A stretch of DNA of 16,826 nt, taken from NCBI GenBank assembly GCA_002887195.1, contig PJAB01001151.1, positions 1 to 16,826 on the forward strand, given 5' to 3'. Below the pieces are notes generated by a model. The model was not told the DNA's origin, ran no database searches, and was given only the letters and a program-made list of their open reading frames with translations. A program made the translations under genes and the position numbers. The stretch is from Chrysochromulina parva. Its lineage: Eukaryota > Haptophyta > Prymnesiales > Chrysochromulinaceae. Below are positions 7,188 to 15,513 of this stretch, piece by piece. The first letter of the stretch is position 1. Every line of letters starts with the position of its first letter.

Positions 7188-7422
7188 CATATTCGTCAGA
7201 TACTCACATTGCGATAGAGGTCCCCATGCTTGAGGGTCCGGAGAGTGTGTTTTTGTGTTTCACAGCCAATGTTTAGAATTCGACACCCAAGACACCGCAG
7301 CAGCAGCAACGAACCCTAATCGGGCACGTTTGGGAGGGGAAGCCACGGCGCTCCTCGTCGCTGCCGTCGCCGCCGCGGGCTGGCGGGCGGGCTCGCGCGC
7401 GCTTGCGCTCCGGGTGCCAGCC
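7188..7422 (+). promoter_or_regulatory. Short gap between macrodomain and carboxypeptidase genes, with a strong acceptor-like site
   Basis: A T/G-rich tract followed by TTTCACAG (ending at 7265) is a good 3' splice-site candidate. It could end a 5' UTR intron of the carboxypeptidase gene. It could also pair with AAG|GTACGG at 7168/7169 in the macrodomain gene. The promoter of the carboxypeptidase gene, if separate, must lie here. Confidence 0.4.
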
Positions 7423-8352
7423 ATGTCGGATCACTTTTATCCCATTGGCACTCCGGGCACGCCGTGGGGCGAGGGTGAGCGCGCGGCCTGGCTGGCACAT
7501 GTGGGCACCATCCATCGCTCCTACGCCGGGGAGGTCCTCGCGAAGCTCGAACTGCTCAAGGATACCTTTGACGTCGTTCAGTATGGAGCTCTGGCTCAAG
7601 ATCCGGATCGCTATCCGCTCTTCTGCGTGAAGACGCGTGCGTGGGACGCTAGCAAACCGTCGGTACTGATAACTGGGGGCGTGCACGGTTACGAGACCTC
7701 CGGAGTCCAAGGTGCAATCCTCTTCCTTCAGACCGAGGCGCAGAAGTACAGTGAGCGCTTCAACGTTGCCGTGTGCCCATGTGTCTGCCCATGGGGCTAC
7801 GAGACGATTCAACGTTGGACCGCCGCTGCAGTGGATCCGAACCGCCATTTTCTGGCCAGCGACAGCTGCGAGGAGACGGCAGCGCTGATGTCTCTCGTCG
7901 CGTCACTCGGCGTGGCGCAGTGGACGATGCATTTGGACCTGCACGAGACGACGGACTCAGACCTGTCCGAGTTCCGCCCCGCGAAGGCATCACGCGACGG
8001 CCTGCCCCTTCCCGACGAGACCATTCCCGACGGCTTCTATCTCATCGGTACAAAGTGTGAGCCAGAGACCCCACAGCGCCGGTGGCTCGCGGCCATCATC
8101 GACGGCGTGCGCCGCGTGACGCACATTGCGCCGCCCGATGCCAACGGCGAGGTTGTGGGCGAGAAGGTCGTGCAGGACGGGACCATCCTCACGGCTGCAG
8201 CGGGCCGGAGCCGCAGCCTGACCAACGCTTTGTTCGCCGCAACGACTGAAGTCTATCCGGACAGCGAGGAGGTGACGGCGGATCAGTGCAACCGGGCGCA
8301 GGTGGCCGCAGCGACGGCAGGGCTCGACTTCATCGTCGCCAACCATCTGTAG
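7423..8352 (+). CDS. M14-family zinc metallocarboxypeptidase
   Basis: 309 aa from ATG 7423 (context GCCAGCCATGTCG), the first ATG in this frame after the upstream stop. The family cleaves C-terminal residues, or deacylates or amidates related substrates, using one zinc ion. Family-type residues are visible in order: GGVHGYETSG with the HxxE zinc motif (His88, Glu91); VDPNRHF (Asn140-Arg141, matching the Asn-Arg pair that binds the substrate carboxylate); MHLDLHET with the third zinc ligand (His170 or His174); and TTEVYPD with the general-base Glu277. The length suits a single catalytic domain without a propeptide. The frame stays open upstream to about 7255, with a hydrophobic Ala-rich stretch (TALLVAAVAAAGW), but that part has no ATG. 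It could be read only from an upstream exon. The substrate cannot be told from the sequence. The macrodomain gene ends 235 bp upstream on the same strand. Confidence 0.85.
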   Translation: MSDHFYPIGTPGTPWGEGERAAWLAHVGTIHRSYAGEVLAKLELLKDTFDVVQYGALAQDPDRYPLFCVKTRAWDASKPSVLITGGVHGYETSGVQGAILFLQTEAQKYSERFNVAVCPCVCPWGYETIQRWTAAAVDPNRHFLASDSCEETAALMSLVASLGVAQWTMHLDLHETTDSDLSEFRPAKASRDGLPLPDETIPDGFYLIGTKCEPETPQRRWLAAIIDGVRRVTHIAPPDANGEVVGEKVVQDGTILTAAAGRSRSLTNALFAATTEVYPDSEEVTADQCNRAQVAAATAGLDFIVANHL

Positions 8353-8853
8353 CGGCTTGGAGGCGGAGTGTCACGGGGCAGTGTGGCGCATGCTGTGGTG
8401 CTTCCTCGAGTCCCAGTGTGGAGAAGTTGAGAGGGCTTCCACAGGAGCGACCTCCATCACCCGATGAGCAATGTGTTTCGATGCTGGGGGTTGCAGCGCT
8501 TAGGGTTGAAGTGCGTCACCACCAGGTGCGCAGCTGCTCGGCATTGGTAGGGTAAATGATAAACTTTGTAGCGCGCTTGGTAGCGAGTACACGTGGCGCC
8601 GGGGCCGCGGCGAGATGCCGGATCGCCCATGCGGATGCCGTGGACCGCGGGACGGGCATTGTGCGGGATCTGCGGCCCGCCGCCCCTCCGGCCCCGCCCG
8701 CGGCCAGCGGTCGCGACTCGCGAGACCCTGGAACTCAAATCGCGATACGATCCCGAAAGCGAAACTTTGTATTGGGCGGAGGAATGTAGATTGTAGTCCG
8801 TGGAACGAATGTGGCATCATGAGCGAAGGGGACCCACCCGCGCTGTACTCCTG
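8353..8853. other. Intergenic region without a recognised gene
   Basis: These 501 bases lie between the stop codons of two convergent genes (the carboxypeptidase on plus and the FkbM gene on minus). Short ORFs exist on both strands, but none has a start codon, codon usage or motif that I would call real. The middle part (about 8595-8715) is GC-rich, and flanking parts are AT-richer. It probably holds the two 3' UTRs, but that leaves a long remainder unexplained. Confidence 0.5.
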
Positions 8854-10210
8854 TCACCCTAGTTCGCTTCGCCTCCTGCGCCCAGCGCGGGCGCCAGCAG
8901 GCGGGCTTGGGGTGAGCGCCCCACCAGCCGCCCCACCAGCCGCCCCACCAGCCGCCCCACCTGCACCATCCGCCGCTCGGGCGGCTTTGGCGACACGCTT
9001 CCGGTAGGCTTCCTGTGCCATCTCATCGAGCACACCGATCACCTCATGCTCGTGCGCACACACGACATTGCTCCACTTCAGGTTTCGCGCCGTGTCGAGC
9101 TGCGCGTCGAAGCACTGGCCCGAGGCAGGTAGCAGCGCATCGTCCTGCTCCCAGAAGCACTCGTACCCCGCGCTGGTGAGTAGCTCGAAGATGGCTCGCA
9201 CCGTGCGCCTCTCCTTGGTGCCCGGTGACCAGTACCCCATCTGGTTCACTTCAAACTCTACGATGGCCACCTGTTGAGGGATGCAAGCAGATGCTATCAG
9301 ATGCCATCAGAGGCAATCACCCCATCTGGCTCGCTTCAAACCCTAGGAGGCCCACCTGTCGGCGCGCGATGGTTCCACGCATGCCCTCGAGGACCAGGCT
9401 ATCGAAGCCCTCGGTGTCAATAGAGACCTGGTAGATCGAGCCAAGCTGGAGGCGCCCGAAGAGCTCGTCGAGGGCGACGGCCTCCACGTCCAGCGACGCG
9501 TTCGCCTGGGCAAACCGCCGCGCCCTGTAGCCAGTAAGCACGCCCTGCCGCTCCTCGCCCGCCGGCAACGTCTTCACAATAGGCACTCGCTGCGTCACGT
9601 TGGAGGCGCCGAGCGCGTGGAGCGTGACTACGTCCTCGAGGTGCTCGGCGGCGAGAACATAGCGCAGCAGCGCCTGGTTGACCGGTGCGATCTCGAGCAG
9701 GTGCATGCGCGCACCGCTCCGGTTGTGCGGCGCAGGCGGAGCCGCACGGCAGTCCTTGCAGTTGCCACACGAGAAGCGTTTGAGAGAGCCCGAGTTGATT
9801 GCGTTGGCGTAGGCGAGCAAGTGCTTGCGCCAGCCGAGTGCGTGGTCAGCCACGCGCCGCTGCGACCACAAGCCGAGAAACTCGGGCACCTTGTAGCCCT
9901 TGTTTGCACCCACATTGACCATGATGACCGGGGCACTCCGTGGCAGCACCCCAGCTACGCGCTCGGCCCAATCCACGCTGGAGCATCCTAACTCATGCTT
10001 CCAGAACAAGCTCGCTGCGTCAGGCACGCATCGTGAGTATTGAGACAGCGTGCTGCTCGCGGCGGCGTGCATGAGAAGGCCGAGCGCCTTCTTCATGGAA
10101 GCGCTGTTGCCGTTCAGTGTGAATTCACACTCGCGCAAATCTGAGCGCAGGGGCATCCGAGTTGGATGCGAGTTGCCGAGACAGCGCTTCTTCAGGAGGA
10201 GTTTGTTCAT
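8854..10210 (-). CDS. FkbM-type SAM-dependent methyltransferase (two exons)
   Basis: Exons 10210-9356 and 9270-8854 give 423 aa. FkbM-family enzymes transfer a methyl group from SAM, usually to hydroxyls of small molecules or glycans. Visible features are VNVGANKGYK (98-107, the SAM-binding loop), LLEIAPVNQALL (the acidic residue that contacts SAM), HALGASN, VEAVALDELF and YQVSIDTEGFDSLVLEGMRG (around residue 264), then RRQ joined by splicing to VAIVEFE. An insert of about 45 residues with CGNCKDC (148-154) interrupts the domain between motif I and LLEIAP. The tail after AQEAYRKRVAK is a Gly-Gly-Ala-Ala repeat and looks disordered. ATG 10210 is the first in frame after an upstream region without ATG; ATG 10156 and 10096 are alternatives. 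The start lies 178 bp from the divergent lipase start. Family confident, substrate unknown. Confidence 0.8.
8919..8961. repeat. 12-bp tandem repeat in the FkbM gene 3' end
   Basis: CCCCACCAGCCG occurs three times in perfect tandem, plus a partial fourth copy. On the minus strand it encodes the GGAA repeats of the C-terminal tail. Confidence 0.9.
9271..9355 (-). other. Intron of the FkbM gene, half of it a diverged copy of the next exon
   Basis: 85 nt, phase 0. Donor GACAG|GTGGGC, acceptor AACAG|GTGGCC. Its first 36 nt (9355-9320) match the first 36 nt of the next exon (9270-9235) at 30 of 36 positions. The remaining part is four decamers (9319-9280) of the TGATTGCCTC type and a short tail CCTCAACAG. 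Confidence 0.9.
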
Positions 10211-10388
10211 GCGACCTGGGGACGGTTCGCATGGCTCCCTCGTGCCGCCCTCTCCACGCTTCCTCGTGCCGCCCGCGAGCAGCGTTGAGAGTGAAGTTGC
10301 GACGTACGACTTCACATTTCAGCACGATGCACAAGGCTTCAGCTGCACCTCTTGGGTGGACCTGACCGCAGGCGTGGAAGCTGTCAGG
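10211..10388. promoter_or_regulatory. Divergent promoter region between the FkbM and lipase genes
   Basis: With the starts chosen here, 178 bp separate the two divergent genes. The plus frame of the lipase stays open through this region and even into the FkbM first exon (back to 10050), and the tetranucleotide CATG at 10208-10211 holds an ATG on each strand. No core promoter motif is obvious. Confidence 0.4.
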
Positions 10389-13300
10389 ATGGCCAAGGTG
10401 GGTGGACAGATCCTTAAAGAGGAGGCACTTTCGTGGGATTCCCGACGATTCGCCTGCCTCAACTTGGGTGCTCGGTCGTTGCCTCCACCTCCCAAAATGC
10501 CCGTAGCGGCGCAATCTCGCATGCAACTCCTCTCGCAACCCCCGAGACGCAAGAAGCCACATCCCCTGGCGGGCAATCCGAATGCCCATCGGCTTCAGCG
10601 CAAATCGCAGCCGCAGCCTCCTTTGCACCGCATGCACGTCAGGATCCAGAGAGGTGACCAGGGACGCGGATCCAGAGACAGCGACGCTGTTCCGCGGATT
10701 GGCTTGGCCCCCGAGCAGCTGGGGCTCCCGAGGCTGAGCGAGCTTTTGGATGAGCTCGATTTGGATGAGGATCGTCACCAGCTCAGTGCGGCCGTGCTGG
10801 AGCAGCTGGAGGCCCGTTGGGCCGCCAAGAAGGCAGCCGAGGAGGCCAGAGCGCGAGCAGAGGCCGAGGTGAGAGCGGCAGCCGAGGCAGCAGCCGAGGC
10901 GGCCGAGGAGGCGAGGAAGGCGGCGGCCGAGGAGGCGGAAGCTGCGAGGCAGGCGGCTGCAGCCGAGGAGGCGCGCAGGGAACAAGAGCGCGAGGCGCTG
11001 GAGGCGGCGGAGGCCAAGGCAGCCTTCTTGGCCTTCTCTTCAGCCTTCTTGACCTCGCGCGCCGAGGTCACGAACGCCGAGGAGGCCGAGAAGAAGAGCA
11101 AAGCTGCCGCAAGGGCTGCCGCACAGGCGAAGCGCGCTGAAGTTGCGAAGAAGAAGTCTGCCGAGGACGCGAAGCGGGCGGAGGAGGTGGCCAAGCGCAC
11201 CGCGGCCGAAGAGGTCAAGGGGCGCAAGGCGGCCGAGGCGAGGGCAAAGGCGGTGGCGGAGGCGGAAAGGAAGGCCAAGGTCGCAGCCCGATCCGACATG
11301 CCCCACCAGGATTGGTATGCCTCTTTGATGAACCTGGGGCGGCAGGCGGCTTTTGACGTGCGAGGTGCCGCCAAGGTGGAGGCTGCCGTGCGCGAGATTG
11401 TCGAGAAGGAGGAGCGCGCGCGCAAAGCCGCCGCACGGGAGGCCAAGCGCCGATCGTCAGTGTTGAAGCTCCCGCCCGTGATGAGGGTCTCTTCGCATCG
11501 TGAAGACATCGCCATCGAGCGCTTCAATCATGGCCTGGACTTGTCGAGCTGCAAGCTCGGGCTCAGACTCGACAGCTTTGAGAATGCCCCAAAGCAGTAT
11601 GACATCGAGCGCGCCGTCTTCTGCGCGGAGATGTGCAACCACGTGTACCTGGGATCTTCCATATGGGCCTCTGCGGTCTCCCGACGGGCGGAGACGCTTC
11701 GCGACAGCCGGGAATTCAGCTTCCCGTGCCGCGTCAACCTGGGGTATTACCAGGAGGCCAACCTGCAGGGCCTGCTAGGGGTTCACATCCTCGGACCCGA
11801 ATTCGATGGCGGCGACGTCACCGACGGCAACGAGGCCAGCGTCCGCCACGGCTACTTGACCCACGAGAATGCCTCTGTGCAGTCGTTGCTGCTGCACGAC
11901 CCGGTGGAGAGCACCCTGTACGTCGTCTTCCGTGGCACCGAGGCGGACGCCAACTACAAGGACTTGTACACCGACGCCAAGGCTTTCCCCAAAGTGTACG
12001 ATACCATCCCCGGCGCGCGTTGCCACGCCGGCTTCATCGAGGTCTGGGGAGCGATCAAATCCCGCTGCATCGAAACAGTCGCCAAAGCCATCGACAAGCT
12101 CGACATCAAGCGCGTCACCGTCACAGGCCATTCGTCGGGGGGCGCCATCGCCACGATGTGCGCGTACTGCCTCGCCACGGAAATCCCCAAGCTCCAGAAC
12201 CAGTCTCCGAACGGCCTCAGCGCCGCCGGCGTCTCCCTGAGCGTCTTCACCTTCGGCCAGGCCGTGGTTGGGAACTCAGAGTATCGGGAGGCGTACGACG
12301 CCGCCGTCCCCGTGCACTGGCTCCACCAGAACGACAAAGACATGTTCTGCCGGCTCGGCGTCGGCCTGGCGTTCGGTTTCAAAAATGTGTCCTACGTTCA
12401 CGTCGGCACGCGGGTGTTCTTGGATGAGGACTCGTGCATCGTCGGGGCGACGGACGAAGGCATGAAGAACGAGGAGGGCGACGGCGACGGAGGTTTCCTC
12501 GAGCTTCTCTTCGACCACTCTATGAACAACTACACGTGCCTCCTCCACCTGGCCCTCGCCATGGTTACGATCCGGCCCGAGATAGTCGACATCCTGCAAG
12601 CGGCCTGGAACGACGCGCTCGAAGGGAGCGGCCCCAAGGTGCCCGACGACGACCGACCCTTGTGCTGGATGCACAAGTCGGCCAAGAAGCACGCTGACGT
12701 CGAGATGGTCTTGCCCAAGGACATGGTGGATGGTGAAGTGAAGACGGGCGGCACGCCCGACTGGGCGAAGCTCCGCGAAGGCCTCGCTGCCGCTGGTGTC
12801 GGAGAGGAGGCCATCGACCTTTGGCCGGTCGATTGGCAGCTGGTGCCGAAGATGCGCGGTCGCAAGCTTGGCTTCGGCGCGCTCCTCAGCTCCTTGTTCC
12901 GGCTGCACTTCGACCCCGAGCCGGCGCGGCGCGACGCGCACATCGCGGCTGCCCAGGTATACGCTTGGTTCCTCCACGCCGATACCAACCTTGACGGCGT
13001 GCTGAGCCTGGCAGAGTGCAAGGCGGCGTTCTCCGAGCTCAAGGTACACCTAACTGAGACCACGCTCGCCGACGAGTTGTGCAAGTGCGGTGTCGACGCG
13101 AGCGGTGGCATCTCGTTCCAGGAGTTTCTGCTCTGGGTCAAGAGCAGCCCCGCCTTCGATGACGTGCCCGCCCCCCTCGCCACCGTCACCAAGCGCAGCA
13201 CCGCCCCCCACAGAGGCGCCCCCCTCAAAGAATTGCTAAGAGACTTGACGGCGCCCACCAAGGACCGACCCAAGTTCCACTGCTACACGGGTTCCATCCG

Positions 13301-13493
13301 ACCCTCAACGACGGCGCCGTTATCGCTAAAGACGATGGCAAAGTGCCCGAGGAAACCAAGCGTATCGACAGACTTGCCTAGCGCAGGCGACGAGGACCTT
13401 TCCGGGTGTGAGTCCAACAATTGGTTCCGCGATGTCAGCCGTGCGGCAAGGATTTGGATTACGATTACAATTAGAACATGGATCAGAAGTTAG
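10389..13493 (+). CDS. Class 3 lipase with N-terminal coiled coil and C-terminal EF-hands
   Basis: 1034 aa from ATG 10389 (AGGATGG, good context); ATG 10209 and 10050 are in frame but run into the divergent FkbM gene. Residues 1-138 are Pro/Arg-rich and unrecognised. Residues 139-299 are Ala/Glu/Lys/Arg-rich, predicted helical coiled coil. The lipase_3 domain follows: LYVVFRGTEAD (514-517, oxyanion region), VTGHSSGGAIA (nucleophile Ser582 in GxSxG), HQNDKDMFCRL (Asp651) and FDHSMNNY (His710), so a complete Ser-Asp-His triad is visible. This family hydrolyses acylglycerol ester bonds. Near the C-terminus, DTNLDGVLSLAE (865-876) is a canonical EF-hand loop; GVDASGGISFQE (901-912) lacks Asp at its first position and may bind calcium weakly. 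This suggests calcium-dependent control, an inference. No signal peptide or transmembrane helix is seen. GTGTGAGT near 13406 could be a donor for a different C-terminus, since the last residues (RIWITITIRTWIRS) look unlike the rest. Confidence 0.85.
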   Translation: MAKVGGQILKEEALSWDSRRFACLNLGARSLPPPPKMPVAAQSRMQLLSQPPRRKKPHPLAGNPNAHRLQRKSQPQPPLHRMHVRIQRGDQGRGSRDSDAVPRIGLAPEQLGLPRLSELLDELDLDEDRHQLSAAVLEQLEARWAAKKAAEEARARAEAEVRAAAEAAAEAAEEARKAAAEEAEAARQAAAAEEARREQEREALEAAEAKAAFLAFSSAFLTSRAEVTNAEEAEKKSKAAARAAAQAKRAEVAKKKSAEDAKRAEEVAKRTAAEEVKGRKAAEARAKAVAEAERKAKVAARSDMPHQDWYASLMNLGRQAAFDVRGAAKVEAAVREIVEKEERARKAAAREAKRRSSVLKLPPVMRVSSHREDIAIERFNHGLDLSSCKLGLRLDSFENAPKQYDIERAVFCAEMCNHVYLGSSIWASAVSRRAETLRDSREFSFPCRVNLGYYQEANLQGLLGVHILGPEFDGGDVTDGNEASVRHGYLTHENASVQSLLLHDPVESTLYVVFRGTEADANYKDLYTDAKAFPKVYDTIPGARCHAGFIEVWGAIKSRCIETVAKAIDKLDIKRVTVTGHSSGGAIATMCAYCLATEIPKLQNQSPNGLSAAGVSLSVFTFGQAVVGNSEYREAYDAAVPVHWLHQNDKDMFCRLGVGLAFGFKNVSYVHVGTRVFLDEDSCIVGATDEGMKNEEGDGDGGFLELLFDHSMNNYTCLLHLALAMVTIRPEIVDILQAAWNDALEGSGPKVPDDDRPLCWMHKSAKKHADVEMVLPKDMVDGEVKTGGTPDWAKLREGLAAAGVGEEAIDLWPVDWQLVPKMRGRKLGFGALLSSLFRLHFDPEPARRDAHIAAAQVYAWFLHADTNLDGVLSLAECKAAFSELKVHLTETTLADELCKCGVDASGGISFQEFLLWVKSSPAFDDVPAPLATVTKRSTAPHRGAPLKELLRDLTAPTKDRPKFHCYTGSIRPSTTAPLSLKTMAKCPRKPSVSTDLPSAGDEDLSGCESNNWFRDVSRAARIWITITIRTWIRS
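10996..11063. other. Apparent micro-inversion within the lipase coiled-coil coding region
   Basis: Here the plus frame reads AAFLAFSSAFLTS, out of keeping with the charged helix on both sides. The reverse complement reads AREVKKAEEKAKKAAL, which fits the flanking KAAARAAAQAKRAEVAKKK pattern. An 8-bp inverted repeat (GCGCGAGG at 10988-10995, CCTCGCGC at 11053-11060) brackets most of it. Confidence 0.5.
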
Positions 13494-13647
13494 CGCAGAT
13501 GGCATTAGAATGGAAAGGGCGGCCCTATTAGAATTGAGCAGAGTTACGGCTTATACGGTTTACGCACCCGCGGTTCCATCGCGTTACCGCCGGGAGTTTC
13601 GACGCGCCAGAGTAGATCACAATTATTTTCAGCGTCATTTTTACGGC
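13494..13647. other. Convergent 3' region between lipase and NSUN2-like genes
   Basis: 154 bases, moderately AT-richer than the flanking genes, with TTATTTTCAG and TTTTTACGG near 13622-13645. It must hold both 3' UTRs. No gene is seen in it. Confidence 0.5.
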
Positions 13648-15453
13648 CTACGTCACGGGAAACGGCAGACCCGCGTGCGCGACACAAATAGTCCCTGGCG
13701 TGAATGCTGCCAGGGCTGCGGGCGCAAGGTGCACAGGCGCATCTGGAGTGCTCGAGCGACGGAGAAGCCGCCGACGACAGTTTTTGATCCCGTGCGAAGC
13801 GCCAAGTTCGTCAGCGACTGCGGCTTGAATTGGCTTCATCTCGTCCTCGGCGGGAAGCGCTGGCAACTCGCGGCAGCCGGCAGGGCCTGTGCTCGGCAGT
13901 GCCGGCATGGAGACTTGCTCCTCCGCCCCGGCCTCGGAGAGGGGGGCACGCTTCCTTAGCAGCGCGATGAAGAAGCCGCCGTGATCCTGGTCATGGGGCA
14001 GCAGCCTCGAGCAGCGCTCAAGGTGCATCCGGTCAGCCACCGTAGCGGGCGGCGGCCACAGCGTTGGCGTCACGTGGGGCATCCCCGCGGCCACTGCGCT
14101 TCCATGGTCACGATGCCAACGAAGCTTCACCTCGTCATCCTCATCCTCGCCCTTCTCTTTATCGTCGTCGTCGTCGTCGTCGTCGTCCAAGTGGAGACAC
14201 TCAACGTGATCAGCCACACGCCAGCTGCTCTTGCCCGGCCGACGGATCAAGTGCGGGAGTACCTCCACCGGCCACGCCTCGAGCTCGACCGCCCCCGGCC
14301 GCATCGCGTCCGCCCGTGAGAGCAATGCAGCGACCACGGCCTCATCCTCCACCGGGTTGAGCGAGCACGTGGAGTAAGCCATCAAGCCGCCGGCTTGGAG
14401 CAGCTGCAGCCCACGCCATGCAATCTCGAGCTGCACCGCGTGCAGCTGCGTGCCGACCGCCGGCGTCCAGCGCGGGAGGACCGTCCGGTCTTTTCGGATC
14501 GTGCCGTCACCCGAGCACGGCACGTCGCAGAGGACGCGATCAAAACCAGTAGGTGGCACCTCGCCGTTCCCCTCGCCTTTTCGAAACGGTCGGGCTGGGA
14601 ACGGGAAGGCTTCTCCACGGTGGCACGTGACGACGAGCCGGCTGCGCTCCGAGTCCGGACGGTGGTGGCGATCGATCGCGTCCAGGAGCGTCGCGACCCG
14701 CTTCGGGTGTGCGTCGTTTGCGACGACCATGCCACGCGCGCAGCCCCCTGAAGAGACAGCCTCGAGGAGCATCATCGTCTTGGAGCCGGGTGAGGCGCAC
14801 GTATCGAGCACGCAGCTCCCCTTGGGCACGCGAAGCGCGAGCACCGGGAGCATCGAAACGATCTCCTGCCGATTGAGCAGCCCCTGGGCCACGCCGTCGG
14901 CGAGGGCGGCCGCCAGCGCTTCCGAGTTGCTACCCTTACCGAGCCTTCCGCCTTGCCCAGGCAGCGGCCTTCCCGATTTGGAGAGCGCCTTCTCGTCTGG
15001 AACCTCCGCGGCCTGCCAAATGCCAGAGGCTGGCGCCCACGGCACGGGCGCAGCTGCGCCCAAAGCGAGCATCCGCTCTTCCAGCGCGGCGCGAGCCTCT
15101 CTCGCACTCGATGAGCCTTTGCCACTAGCATCCCGGAAGCGAAAGGTCACGGGCAGTGTTTTGCGTAGCACTGCCTCGAACTCTGGCCATTCTTCAATGC
15201 TCATAATCTCCTGACGACGATAGTATGATGTAAAGAGGCGTTCCCCGTGCCCACACTTACGGAACCAGATCTCGTCAGCCTTGGACATCGCACCGCTGAA
15301 TGCTTGGCGCAGTGTATTTTGTTTGTTTCTCTTCTGCTTCGGTGGCCCAGCAGCGCAGTCGCTGCGTTGCTGAGCCGTTGAGAACCCGGCCGGCACGACT
15401 TGAAAGGTGCCTCCCTCGCGCTTGCGCTTGGCCTGTCGGCGTGAGGTCGGCAT
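13648..15453 (-). CDS. NSUN2: NSUN2/Trm4-type RNA cytosine-C5 methyltransferase
   Basis: 601 aa from ATG 15453; an in-frame GTG at 15468 is not taken as a start. These enzymes place m5C on tRNA and other RNAs in the nucleus using SAM. N-terminal RRQAKRKR may act as a nuclear signal. The segment from YYRRQEI to LRKTLPVTFRF matches the NSUN2/Trm4 N-terminal region. Motif I is VLDTCASPGSKT (215-226); then MVVANDAHPKRV, DVPCSGDGTIRK with Cys313 (release step) and YSTCSLNPVEDEAV with catalytic Cys363. Both cysteines of the two-Cys mechanism are present, so activity is likely. After the core comes an acidic tract of nine Asp and then Glu/Asp/Lys, encoded by a GTC-type triplet run, and the conserved-looking HGGFFIALLRK. 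The length is in the range of the family, with a shorter C-terminal region than animal NSUN2. The methyltransferase gene upstream ends 60 bp before this ATG. Confidence 0.92.
   Translation of the reverse strand: MPTSRRQAKRKREGGTFQVVPAGFSTAQQRSDCAAGPPKQKRNKQNTLRQAFSGAMSKADEIWFRKCGHGERLFTSYYRRQEIMSIEEWPEFEAVLRKTLPVTFRFRDASGKGSSSAREARAALEERMLALGAAAPVPWAPASGIWQAAEVPDEKALSKSGRPLPGQGGRLGKGSNSEALAAALADGVAQGLLNRQEIVSMLPVLALRVPKGSCVLDTCASPGSKTMMLLEAVSSGGCARGMVVANDAHPKRVATLLDAIDRHHRPDSERSRLVVTCHRGEAFPFPARPFRKGEGNGEVPPTGFDRVLCDVPCSGDGTIRKDRTVLPRWTPAVGTQLHAVQLEIAWRGLQLLQAGGLMAYSTCSLNPVEDEAVVAALLSRADAMRPGAVELEAWPVEVLPHLIRRPGKSSWRVADHVECLHLDDDDDDDDDKEKGEDEDDEVKLRWHRDHGSAVAAGMPHVTPTLWPPPATVADRMHLERCSRLLPHDQDHGGFFIALLRKRAPLSEAGAEEQVSMPALPSTGPAGCRELPALPAEDEMKPIQAAVADELGASHGIKNCRRRLLRRSSTPDAPVHLAPAALAAFTPGTICVAHAGLPFPVT
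14161..14187. repeat. Trinucleotide run encoding poly-Asp
   Basis: ATC followed by eight GTC triplets on the plus strand gives nine Asp codons on the minus strand in the NSUN2-like protein. Such a run is prone to length variation. Confidence 0.95.
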
Positions 15454-15513
15454 CGTGGCCGCACACACCGCTCAAGACGACGCGGCTTTTTTCCAATTTC
15501 GGTCTCGCCTGGT

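Noticed and set aside
8593..8796. Short plus-strand ORF ending in LELKSRYDPESETLYWAEECRL
   Set aside because: It has no ATG at its beginning, the composition is mixed and no family is recognised; too weak to call a gene.
10775..11527. 250-codon minus-strand ORF opposite the lipase coiled coil
   Set aside because: Ala/Ser-rich shadow of the Ala/Glu/Lys repeat; only a short inverted piece inside it looks coding, which is treated as a micro-inversion.
15454..15468. Start of the NSUN2-like protein at GTG 15468
   Set aside because: Nuclear genes seldom start at GTG, and an ATG follows five codons later.
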